NCBI GenBank assembly: GCA_028289405.1
Contig: JANQPP010000072.1
Span: 1-64,000, forward strand
Source: Pirellulales bacterium
Lineage (GTDB): Bacteria; Planctomycetota; Planctomycetia; Pirellulales; JANQPP01
Direction of reading: 5' to 3'
DNA: 64,000 bases
The position numbers were made by a program, and so were the translations under genes. The stretch's first letter is position 1; each line of letters opens with the position of its first letter. Below the pieces are notes generated by a model that worked only from the letters and a program-made list of their open reading frames with translations, was not told the origin of the DNA and did no database searches. Of the stretch, positions 33,233-42,155 are shown piece by piece.

Positions 33233-34711
33233 ATGCGCGACTTGCGAAGAGGATTGCGAAGTTTCGCGCTGGCCGTGGTAATAAGCCATGCCTGCGCGAT
33301 CACTTCACCAGCGGAACCGCTGCTAACCACCCGCCGCGTGGCTAGTGGATTGAATCGTCCTTTGTATGTCACCGCGCCGCCTGGTGACACCGAGCGGCTG
33401 TTTATTGTGGAGCAACATTCCGGCGACATCAAAATCATGGACCTGGAATCGGGAAACGTTCATGAGACACCGTTCCTGAATATTTCCACTTTGAGCCGGC
33501 AAAATGAACAAGGACTTCTGGGATTGGCCTTTCATCCCAATTACCAGGAAAACGGCCTGTTCTACGTCAATTTTACTGGCCCGTCCGGCACGACCGCTGT
33601 CCGCCGCTTTCAAGTCTCGGCGGACAATCCGGATGTCGCGGATCCCGATTCGTCGGAAAATGTGATCAGCTACACTCAGCCGTTCCCCAACCACAATGGT
33701 GGCTGGATAGGTTTTGGCCCCAATGACGGGTATCTCTACATCAGTTCGGGGGACGGCGGGTCTGGAAACGACCCGGACAATCGTGCACAAGACATTACAA
33801 ACCAACCGCTGGGCAAGGTTCTTCGCCTCGATGTGGATGGCGACGATTTCACGGATGCACGCCGCAATTTTGCCATTCCGCCCACCAATCCATTCGTGGG
33901 AACCGACGGAGACGATGAGATTTGGGCCTACGGGCTACGGAATCCATGGCGGATGAGTTTCGATCGAGAGACGGGTGACCTCTACATCGCCGACGTCGGA
34001 CAAGGGCAGATCGAGGAAATCAACTTCCAACCTGCCGACAGCACGGGCGGAGAAAACTACGGCTGGCGGGTCAAAGAAGGGACGAGGCTGACCGGGCTGG
34101 ATGACCTAGACGGCCTGGATGTCGTCGATCCGATCCATGAATACACCCACAGCGTCGGCTTCTCGATAACGGGAGGCTATGTCTATCGGGGCGAAGGCAT
34201 TGGCGGCGAGTTGGAAGGCACGTATTTCTTCGCGGATTTCGTGTCGGAGCGTATCTGGTCCTTGCGGTTTGAAAATGGAGAAGTCAGCGACTTCACCGAA
34301 CGTACTCAAGAATTGCGTCCGCCACGCGGACAAGGTTCCGTCGACCAGATTGCTTCGTTTGGAGAGGATGCCCTGGGAAATCTGTACATCGTGGATCTGG
34401 GGGGAGAGATATTCCGCATTGAAGCCGTACCCGCCACCGGAGACGTGGACCTCGACGGAGACGTGGACCTGGTGGACTTCAACTTGCTCCGCGAAGCGTT
34501 CGGCCAAACGGGCCAAGAATTGAATTCTGATTTGGATGGTGATGAAAACGTGGGGCTAGGCGATTTCATCCTGCTCAAGGAGTTCTTCGGCACCGATTCC
34601 CGTAGCCAAGCAATGGTGGGCGTACCGGAGCCCGCCTCGATCACCATGACCGTGGTTGCCATATTGCTTGGGGCCTCATTCCAACTTCTTCGTCAACGAA
34701 GAAAGTCGTGA
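33233..34711 (+). CDS. Secreted PQQ-type sugar dehydrogenase with dockerin-like repeat and PEP-CTERM anchor
   Basis: A 492-residue exported protein. ATG 33233 follows AGGAGAGG and starts a signal peptide (FALAVVISHACAITSPAE). The main domain is the six-bladed beta-propeller of glucose/sorbosone dehydrogenases, with HPNYQENGLFYVNFTG, PFPNHNGGWIGFGPNDGYLYIS and YGLRNPWRMSFDRETGDLYIADVGQ. A dockerin-type calcium repeat follows (GDVDLDGDVDLVDFNLL, then SDLDGDENVGLGDFILL) near residues 410-455. The end is a PEP-CTERM signal: VPEPASITMTVVAILLGASF and the basic RQRRKS. It should therefore be a substrate of the exosortase encoded at 10775-11734. PQQ use is inferred from family. Confidence 0.9.
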   Translation: MRDLRRGLRSFALAVVISHACAITSPAEPLLTTRRVASGLNRPLYVTAPPGDTERLFIVEQHSGDIKIMDLESGNVHETPFLNISTLSRQNEQGLLGLAFHPNYQENGLFYVNFTGPSGTTAVRRFQVSADNPDVADPDSSENVISYTQPFPNHNGGWIGFGPNDGYLYISSGDGGSGNDPDNRAQDITNQPLGKVLRLDVDGDDFTDARRNFAIPPTNPFVGTDGDDEIWAYGLRNPWRMSFDRETGDLYIADVGQGQIEEINFQPADSTGGENYGWRVKEGTRLTGLDDLDGLDVVDPIHEYTHSVGFSITGGYVYRGEGIGGELEGTYFFADFVSERIWSLRFENGEVSDFTERTQELRPPRGQGSVDQIASFGEDALGNLYIVDLGGEIFRIEAVPATGDVDLDGDVDLVDFNLLREAFGQTGQELNSDLDGDENVGLGDFILLKEFFGTDSRSQAMVGVPEPASITMTVVAILLGASFQLLRQRRKS

Positions 34712-34753
34712 ATGTATTATTGCTTCCTGGCCATACTCTCCCGTCCACGCCTT

Positions 34754-34795
34754 ATGAGAATGCCTCGTGCTGTATTTGCACGTAAGGATTCTCAT
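34754..34795. other. Long imperfect stem-loop before uvrA
   Basis: ATGAGAAT (34754-34761) pairs with ATTCTCAT (34788-34795), CCT with AGG, and CGTGC with GCACG, giving about 16 bp around a seven-base loop, interrupted by a bulged G and a bulged TA. No U-tract follows, so it is not a standard terminator. It lies between the sugar dehydrogenase and uvrA and may be an mRNA-stability element, an operator, or a leftover of a mobile repeat. Confidence 0.45.
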
Positions 34796-34903
34796 CAGCC
34801 GAACTCTTGTGCCATCACCTTGCCGGGTTACCACGGCGTCTCCTAAAATTCAGGATTCACTTCGCGCGACAACGCTTAGCTTTTGGGAACTTGAGATTCC
34901 GCC

Positions 34904-37900
34904 ATGACGGCTTCTGATATCGTGATCAAGGGCGCCCGCGAGCATAATTTGCGGGACGTCGACGTGGTGATTCCGCGCAACCGGCTGGTCTGCCTGACCG
35001 GCGTCAGCGGTTCGGGAAAAAGCTCTCTGGCCTTTGATACGCTCTACTCCGAGGGGCAGCGGCGTTACATCGAAAGCCTGTCGAGCTTCGCGCGACAGTT
35101 TCTAGGGCAGATGCCGAAGCCGGACGTCGATTTTATCGGCGGCCTTAGCCCCTCCATTTCCATTTCACAAAAAACGGGCGGACAAAACCCCCGTTCCACG
35201 GTGGGAACCATCACGGAGATCCACGACTATCTCCGCGTCCTGTTCGCGCGTTGCGGTCAAGGCCATTGTCCCCGCTGCCACCGCCCCGTCACGGCACAAA
35301 CCAAGGAACAAATCCTGCAGCGCATTCGAGGTCTTGAGAAGGGCACGCGGTATCAAGTGCTCGCTCCGTTGGTGCGCGGCCAGAAGGGAGAGTTCCGCGA
35401 TCTCTGCGTGGACTTGCTCAAGCAGGGGTTTGTGCGGGCCCGCGTGGATGGTGAATTCGTCGCCTTGAGCGACAAACTCCAACTTGACCGGCAGATGCGG
35501 CACTACATCGAAGTGGTCATCGATCGGCTGGAAGCGGGCGCGGAAGGCCAGGGCCGCCTTTCCGAGGCGGTTGAGTTGGCACTCAAGATGGGGGAAGGCA
35601 GTCTCATCGTAGCCGCTGAGAAAACGAAGCCTCGCTCAGGCCCGCGTGGGAAAAAGACCACCACCAAGACGGCAAGCGAAGACTTGCAGCTTTCGGCCCA
35701 TTATGCCTGCACTTCCTGCGGCATCAGCTTCGAGCCTCCCAGCCCGCAGCTCTTTAGCTTCAACAGCCCTCAGGGAATGTGCCTGACCTGCGCCGGGCTC
35801 GGCGAGGTATATGGCTTCGTCCAGGAGCGGCTGATCACGCACCCCTCCAAGTCGCTCAAGCAGGGCTGCATCGAATTGCTCGGATCTTGGAAAGACCTTG
35901 GCCGCTGGCGGCGGCATATTTATCAAGGCGTGGCGGACACCTGGGAACGTCTGCAAAATCTTCCCGAAGGAACCATGCTGGAGACGGCTTGGGAAGAACT
36001 CGCGCCCGAATTGCAAGAGGCTTGGCTCTGGGGCACTGGGGACGAACACATCACTTTTACCTGGAAGCAAGGTTCCCATGTCCACAAATACGGAGGCAAC
36101 TTCGAAGGGCTCATTCCCGCCTTCATGTCGAAACATCGCAACAGCCGAAGTAAAATCCAGCGCCGCAAGCTGGAAGAATACATGAGCGTGGTCGCCTGCC
36201 AGGCCTGCCAAGGAGCCCGGCTGAATCCCCAAGCCACGGCAGTGACTTTGTCTAGTCGCGCCGAGAAATTCGAAAGTCAGCCGCGCCGCTCCTTGCCCGA
36301 GCTTTGCCAGCTATCGATCGCCGAAGCGGCTCGATTTTTTTCCGACCTGGACCTCAGCGGAGCCGCGGAGACGATCGCCGAAGAACCGCTCAAGGAGATC
36401 CGCGGCCGCCTAAAGTTTTTGGAAAACGTGGGACTTGATTATCTCACGCTGGACCGCTCCGCGCCCACGCTCTCCGGCGGTGAGGCACAGCGGATTCGGC
36501 TGGCGGGGCAAATCGGTTCCGGGCTGGTGGGCGTCCTCTATATTTTGGACGAACCCTCCATCGGGCTGCATCCCCGGGACAATGACCGCCTGCTCGACAC
36601 ACTCCGGCACCTGCGCGACATGGGGAACACCGTTGTCGTCGTGGAGCATGACGAAGATACGATGCTCGCCGCGGACCATATCATCGATTTTGGCCCTGGA
36701 CCGGGCACGCGGGGCGGTAAGGTCGTGGTCAGCGGAGACGTGGAGAAAGTTGCCACCCATCGCCGCAGCCTGACGGGGCAATATCTTTCCGGCAAACGCG
36801 CCATTCCGCTGCCAGCACAGCGCCGAGACGACGACGGCCCCAAGTTGGGGATTTGCGGTGCGCGGCATAACAATTTGCGCGGCGTCGACGTGGAGATTCC
36901 GCTCGGCAAGTTCGTCTGCGTGACTGGCGTCTCCGGTTCGGGAAAAAGCTCTTTAGTTAACGGAATCCTCGTCGAGGCCCTGCGGCGGGACCTCAACCGT
37001 GGCGAGGGAAAGCCTGGAGAGCACGACCGCATCGAAGGGCTGGACAACCTCGATAAGCTGATCGCCATCGACCAATCCCCCATTGGCCGGACTCCACGGT
37101 CCAATCCGGCAACCTATATCAAGGTTTTCGACGACATCCGTAAACTTTATGCCCAGCTTCAGGAGGCGAAAACGCGAGGCTTCGCGCCGGGACGGTTCAG
37201 CTTCAACGTCGTCGGCGGTCGTTGCGAGGCGTGCCAAGGGAACGGCTCGAATCGGCTAGAGATGGATTTCCTGGCGGATGTCTGGGTTACCTGCCCCGTC
37301 TGCCGTGGCCAGCGTTTCAATCACGAAACTTTGCAGGTTTGCTTCAAGGGAAAGTCGATCGCCGAAGTGCTGGAGATGGATGTCGCCGCCGCGCTCGAAC
37401 ATTTCCAAAACCTGCCGGCCATCCACCACAAGTTGCAAACGTTGCACAACGTGGGACTGGATTACCTGCAATTGGGACAGCCTTCTCCCACGCTTTCGGG
37501 AGGCGAAGCCCAACGTATCAAATTGGCACGCGAATTGGTGAAAAAGAGTACGGGACGCACTCTCTATCTGCTCGACGAACCGACGACCGGCTTGCACTTC
37601 GCCGACATCGAAAAACTGCTCTCGGTATTGGCGCAATTCGTCGAGGCGGGAAACACCGTGCTGGTCATCGAACACAATTTGGACGTGATCAAGACCGCGG
37701 ATTGGGTAATCGACTTGGGACCAGAAGGCGGAGATGCCGGCGGACGGATCGTGGCCACGGGTACGCCCGAGCAGGTTGCTCAGGTTTCCGAATCCTACAC
37801 GGGCAAGGCGCTGGCCAAGATTCTAAATTCAAAGAAGCAGGAAAGCATCACATCTTCCAAGAAAACCACGAAGCAAACCGCGCCGACGAACGGAGAGGGA

Positions 37901-40900
37901 AATGATCTCGTCCGAGATATATTCGTACGCGGTGCGCGGCAGCACAATTTGAAGGAGATCGATGTCTCCATCCCTCGCGACCAGATGACCGTTTGTTGCG
38001 GCCCCAGCGGCTCGGGGAAAACCTCTCTGGCCATGGACACGATTTATGCCGAGGGACAGCGGCGGTATGTGGAAAGCCTGAGCTCGTACGCCCGCCAATT
38101 CGTGGGTCAAATGCAGAAGCCGCGCTACGAACACATCGAAGGATTGTCTCCCGCGATCGCCATTGAGCAGAAACATTTGGGGCATACTCCCCGCTCCACC
38201 GTCGGTACGGTCACGGAGATCTACGACTATCTCCGCATTTTGATGGCGCGGCTCGGCGTACCTTATTGCCCCGAGTGTGATATTCCCATCGGCACGCAGA
38301 CGACGGACGAAATCATCGACAAAGTCCTCACGGAGCCGGAAGGGACGCGCCTGTATCTCATGGCTCCGATCCAAGAGGACGTGCTCCGCAGCGGCAATTT
38401 TTCTTGGGAGGAATTGCGTTCCGCCGGCTACATTCGTGCCCGAGTGAATGGCCGCACCTACTCCCTGGATGAAGATCCTCCCACGTTGGACCGCCGGCGG
38501 CGGCACGTGGTGGAGGTGATTGTCGATCGTGTCACCGTGAGGAAGGATGCCCGGTCCCGCATTGCCGACAGCGTGGAAAACAGCCTGGCTCTCGGACATG
38601 GCGTGATGCATGTCGCCCAAGCGGTGGAAGACACGCCCGAAGAGCGTTGGCCACATCGCGTGCATAGCCTGCATTATGCCTGCGAGGAATGTGGCCGCAG
38701 CTTCGAACCCCTTTCGCCGCATAATTTTTCCTTCAATAGCTCACTGGGTTGGTGTGAATCGTGCCAAGGGCTGGGGACTCAGACCGGCACGAACCAGTCC
38801 GCGCTCTTCCGTGACCCACAACGGTCATTGATCGAAGGTGCTTTGCGCGTCTGGCCGGAGAAAGCTGAAGGCCTGTTTCTACGGATGTTGACCGCGCTTT
38901 CGAGGCACACTGGCGTGCCGATTGACGTGCCGTTCCAGCAATTGAGCCCACGCCAGCGGCGGACCATTCTGCAAGGCACCGGGGATGAGTGGATCGACAT
39001 GGCCCCGGAGGGTAAGAAAGGGCCTGCGGCGAAAACGCCAGAATTCCGTTTTCAATACAAGGGAGTCTATCCCGCGCTCGAGGAAGCGTCCCGGCTGTCC
39101 CCTGGTTTCCGTGCCCGCTTGGAAAACTTCGTGGGCGATGTGCAGTGCATGGAATGTGGAGGGAGCCGGCTCCGGGAAGATGCCGCCGCCGTGCGGTTTC
39201 ATGGCCAAACGATCCAGCAGCTTTGCCATAAACCGCTGGGGGAGTTGGCACGAGAAATCAAACAAATCAAGTTGGATACCCGGGAACGACGCATCGCCGG
39301 CGAATTGTTGCGTGAAGTCCGTCAACGGCTCGAATTCCTGGTGCAGGTCGGCTTGGAATATCTCACGCTGCACCGGGGCGCGGCCACGCTTTCTGGAGGT
39401 GAGTCGCAGCGCATCCGTTTGGCGAGCCAAGTCGGCAGCGGGCTCTCCGGCGTGCTCTACGTTTTGGATGAACCGACGATCGGCCTGCATCCACGGGACA
39501 ATCTTCGCCTGCTCGATGCCATCCGCCGGCTCCGCGATCTGGGAAATACCTTGCTGGTCGTGGAGCATGACCGGGAAGTCGTCGCGGGAGCCGATCAGCT
39601 TCTGGACTTCGGACCAGCGGCGGGAGACGGAGGAGGGCGGATCGTGGCCCGGGGCACGCCAGAAACCGTGCAACAGGATAAATCCTCCGTCACCGGACCA
39701 TTTCTATCCGGCGAAAAGGCGATTCCCGTACCCACCAGCCGCCGCATGCTGGATACTTCCAGCAAAGCGAAAACGGGACGTCGCAAGAAGAGCGCGAAAC
39801 TGCCGGACCTGTCGCAACTGGAGCCGCCCCAAGGCTGGCTAGAGATCGTGGCGGCCCGCCACAACAACCTCAAAAACATCGACATTCACATTCCGCTGGG
39901 CACGTTCACGGTGATCACCGGCGTCAGCGGCAGCGGCAAAAGCTCGCTAGCGAACGACGTGCTGTACGCCGCGCTCGCGCGGACCCTGCACCGCGCGCAG
40001 GTGATTCCTGGCGATCACGACCAGATTCGTGGTTTGGAATTCGTGAACAAGGTGATCCGCGTCGATCAGCGGCCCTTGGGGCAGTCGCCGACCTCAAATC
40101 CTGCGACGTACACGGGCGTATTCGATCTGATCCGTGCCTTGTTCGCCCAAATGCCAGAATCCAAGATTCGCGGCTTCACGCAGCGGCGCTTTAGCTTCAA
40201 CGTGCCTGGCGGGCGTTGCGAAGCGTGCGAGGGGAATGGGCAGCGGAAAATTGAAATGCATTTCCTGCCCGACGTGTGGGTCGAATGCGAAGCGTGCCAA
40301 GGGAAGCGATACGACGCGGAGACCTTGGCCGTGAAGTTTCACGGACACTCCATCGCGGACGTGCTGGAATTGACTTGCGGCAAGGCGCGGCAATTGTTCG
40401 ACAACATTCCCAAGATCCGCCGTATCTTGCAGACGCTCTGCGATGTGGGCCTGGATTATGTCAAACTGGGTCAGGCCGCTCCCACGCTCTCCGGAGGAGA
40501 AGCCCAGCGTGTGAAACTTGCCACGGAATTGTCTCGACCCGACACGGGCCGCACTATCTATTTACTGGACGAACCGACAACCGGTTTGCACTTCGAGGAT
40601 TTGGTGAAATTGCTCGACGTGCTCAATCGGTTGGTGGACCTTGGCAACACGGTCGTGGTGATTGAACACAATCTCGACGTGATCAAAACGGCCGACTGGA
40701 TGATCGATTTGGGCCCCGAAGCCGGCGCGCAAGGAGGGAAGATCGTGGCGGCGGGACCGCCGGAACACGTCGTCGCCCAAGCGAAGAGCGCGGCCCGCGC
40801 CAAAAGATCGCGTGCAAAGAACAAGGACACCGCCATTCCAGAGAGGTCCGTCACCGGAGAGATTCTGGAGGCAGTCTTGGCGCAAGGCCCTCACGCGGAA

Positions 40901-41950
40901 CGCTCCATTTATGATTTCTCCACGGAGAACAAAAAACGGAAAGGGGATCTGGAAATCAATGAAGTGGGGCAGACCACGAAGATGCCGTGGGAAACGAATG
41001 GCCGGCAGTGGCACACGCAAAGCCGTGTGAGCCGTAACGGACAGTCTTGCCGCTGGGACGGCAAAGTTTTGGATGAAGTCGTGCGGTATGTGGAGACTCA
41101 TGGCGATTTCGCGCCCACCGAGTGGGGCCAGCGGAGCGTGGTGGAAATCCACGATGGCAAAGCCGGGGATGGCTGGTTCTTTCACGCCCTGACAGGCGAG
41201 GAATGGCTCCTGCGGCTGAAATTCCGCGTGGCGAAAAACACCTTCAACCGGCATGAATTGGTGGAGCGCCTACAGCTTGTCCCTCTGGACGACATGCCAG
41301 AACTGCCCATCTATGGAGGCGATCCCCGCGTCCGCTGTAAAAACCTCCAAGGGCCTTGGCAAGAAGTGCGTTTGGCCGTGCATTCTTGGGAAGAGACCAA
41401 CCGGCCCGAGTTTTGGCAGTTCCTGGACCAAGCCATCGCCGGATATCAAAAACTCCGCGACAAGGCCCGTGAAAATCCGGAAGACCTGATGCCCTGGAAG
41501 AAGTTGGGCCGCAAGTGGCATTTCTCGCGCAAAGGTTTTCCGCCAGGAAGGAAAGTCGCCTGGGACATGGAAGTTCTGGAGGAACTTTGCGAAATGCTTA
41601 CCGAGGCCGCGCCGCGCGGTCAATTCCTGTGGAACAGCCAGCAAGTCGTGCATTATCTGGCACCCAAGTGTCCCGAACCGTGGGCCACGATCCATACGAA
41701 GCGATCCGCCTCCGTCGAGGTCCAGCTTCACGGACCGGCTGGGAAATTCGCCCTCGGGCAGGTGGCGGATTTGGCGCGGGAACGCGAGATTTCGACGACC
41801 GGCAGCGGGCGGGAAGACGTGCGGTTAAAATTCACCACGATCGATGACCTGGGCCGTGGAGAACTGGCCGAATTTCTGACCTTTCACAGGAAGGTCGTGG
41901 CGAAGCACCATTCCCGCGCGGAGGTTCCGCTCGGCAGTTCTCGGTCGTGA
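34904..41950 (+). CDS. uvrA: Double-length UvrA (two fused UvrA copies) with duplicated C-terminal domain
   Basis: Excinuclease subunit A finds bulky DNA lesions and loads UvrB. This protein is 2348 residues, against about 940 for a normal UvrA. Copy 1 (about 1-970) and copy 2 (about 1000-1960) each have two ABC modules. The four Walker A loops are at about residues 33, 675, 1033 and 1675 (three TGVSGSGKSS, one CGPSGSGKTS). All four LSGGE-QR signatures are intact, as are the paired-Cys zinc sites (CTSCG/CLTC, CEAC/CPVC, CEECG/CESC, CEAC/CEAC). A Lys/Thr-rich linker joins the copies. The last ~320 residues are not UvrA: two related segments begin MPWETNGRQWH (about 2027) and MPWKKLGRKWH (about 2196). 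Fused UvrA is known in chlamydiae, relatives of planctomycetes. Confidence 0.95.
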   Translation: MTASDIVIKGAREHNLRDVDVVIPRNRLVCLTGVSGSGKSSLAFDTLYSEGQRRYIESLSSFARQFLGQMPKPDVDFIGGLSPSISISQKTGGQNPRSTVGTITEIHDYLRVLFARCGQGHCPRCHRPVTAQTKEQILQRIRGLEKGTRYQVLAPLVRGQKGEFRDLCVDLLKQGFVRARVDGEFVALSDKLQLDRQMRHYIEVVIDRLEAGAEGQGRLSEAVELALKMGEGSLIVAAEKTKPRSGPRGKKTTTKTASEDLQLSAHYACTSCGISFEPPSPQLFSFNSPQGMCLTCAGLGEVYGFVQERLITHPSKSLKQGCIELLGSWKDLGRWRRHIYQGVADTWERLQNLPEGTMLETAWEELAPELQEAWLWGTGDEHITFTWKQGSHVHKYGGNFEGLIPAFMSKHRNSRSKIQRRKLEEYMSVVACQACQGARLNPQATAVTLSSRAEKFESQPRRSLPELCQLSIAEAARFFSDLDLSGAAETIAEEPLKEIRGRLKFLENVGLDYLTLDRSAPTLSGGEAQRIRLAGQIGSGLVGVLYILDEPSIGLHPRDNDRLLDTLRHLRDMGNTVVVVEHDEDTMLAADHIIDFGPGPGTRGGKVVVSGDVEKVATHRRSLTGQYLSGKRAIPLPAQRRDDDGPKLGICGARHNNLRGVDVEIPLGKFVCVTGVSGSGKSSLVNGILVEALRRDLNRGEGKPGEHDRIEGLDNLDKLIAIDQSPIGRTPRSNPATYIKVFDDIRKLYAQLQEAKTRGFAPGRFSFNVVGGRCEACQGNGSNRLEMDFLADVWVTCPVCRGQRFNHETLQVCFKGKSIAEVLEMDVAAALEHFQNLPAIHHKLQTLHNVGLDYLQLGQPSPTLSGGEAQRIKLARELVKKSTGRTLYLLDEPTTGLHFADIEKLLSVLAQFVEAGNTVLVIEHNLDVIKTADWVIDLGPEGGDAGGRIVATGTPEQVAQVSESYTGKALAKILNSKKQESITSSKKTTKQTAPTNGEGNDLVRDIFVRGARQHNLKEIDVSIPRDQMTVCCGPSGSGKTSLAMDTIYAEGQRRYVESLSSYARQFVGQMQKPRYEHIEGLSPAIAIEQKHLGHTPRSTVGTVTEIYDYLRILMARLGVPYCPECDIPIGTQTTDEIIDKVLTEPEGTRLYLMAPIQEDVLRSGNFSWEELRSAGYIRARVNGRTYSLDEDPPTLDRRRRHVVEVIVDRVTVRKDARSRIADSVENSLALGHGVMHVAQAVEDTPEERWPHRVHSLHYACEECGRSFEPLSPHNFSFNSSLGWCESCQGLGTQTGTNQSALFRDPQRSLIEGALRVWPEKAEGLFLRMLTALSRHTGVPIDVPFQQLSPRQRRTILQGTGDEWIDMAPEGKKGPAAKTPEFRFQYKGVYPALEEASRLSPGFRARLENFVGDVQCMECGGSRLREDAAAVRFHGQTIQQLCHKPLGELAREIKQIKLDTRERRIAGELLREVRQRLEFLVQVGLEYLTLHRGAATLSGGESQRIRLASQVGSGLSGVLYVLDEPTIGLHPRDNLRLLDAIRRLRDLGNTLLVVEHDREVVAGADQLLDFGPAAGDGGGRIVARGTPETVQQDKSSVTGPFLSGEKAIPVPTSRRMLDTSSKAKTGRRKKSAKLPDLSQLEPPQGWLEIVAARHNNLKNIDIHIPLGTFTVITGVSGSGKSSLANDVLYAALARTLHRAQVIPGDHDQIRGLEFVNKVIRVDQRPLGQSPTSNPATYTGVFDLIRALFAQMPESKIRGFTQRRFSFNVPGGRCEACEGNGQRKIEMHFLPDVWVECEACQGKRYDAETLAVKFHGHSIADVLELTCGKARQLFDNIPKIRRILQTLCDVGLDYVKLGQAAPTLSGGEAQRVKLATELSRPDTGRTIYLLDEPTTGLHFEDLVKLLDVLNRLVDLGNTVVVIEHNLDVIKTADWMIDLGPEAGAQGGKIVAAGPPEHVVAQAKSAARAKRSRAKNKDTAIPERSVTGEILEAVLAQGPHAERSIYDFSTENKKRKGDLEINEVGQTTKMPWETNGRQWHTQSRVSRNGQSCRWDGKVLDEVVRYVETHGDFAPTEWGQRSVVEIHDGKAGDGWFFHALTGEEWLLRLKFRVAKNTFNRHELVERLQLVPLDDMPELPIYGGDPRVRCKNLQGPWQEVRLAVHSWEETNRPEFWQFLDQAIAGYQKLRDKARENPEDLMPWKKLGRKWHFSRKGFPPGRKVAWDMEVLEELCEMLTEAAPRGQFLWNSQQVVHYLAPKCPEPWATIHTKRSASVEVQLHGPAGKFALGQVADLAREREISTTGSGREDVRLKFTTIDDLGRGELAEFLTFHRKVVAKHHSRAEVPLGSSRS

Positions 41951-42155
41951 TCAGGCCAGGGTGATATGGCTGACCCACCAGAGCAGGGCGGTATACCAGG
42001 TTGGCCCTCGCTGGTGGAGCGATTCTCGTAAGCCGCACCGCATCGATCCCCGGCGTAACGTGTTGGATATTTACGCCGGACGATAGTTGACACATCTCAC
42101 GCCAAGCGTTCTGATGCGCCGGCTGCTTTTCTCGACCTTCAGGCCAGTAGATTGC

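Noticed and set aside
34904-41950. Long internal DNA repeat in uvrA suggesting a mobile element or assembly duplication
   Set aside because: The two halves are clearly diverged at protein level and joined by a distinct linker, so this is an ancient gene fusion rather than a recent duplication or artefact.
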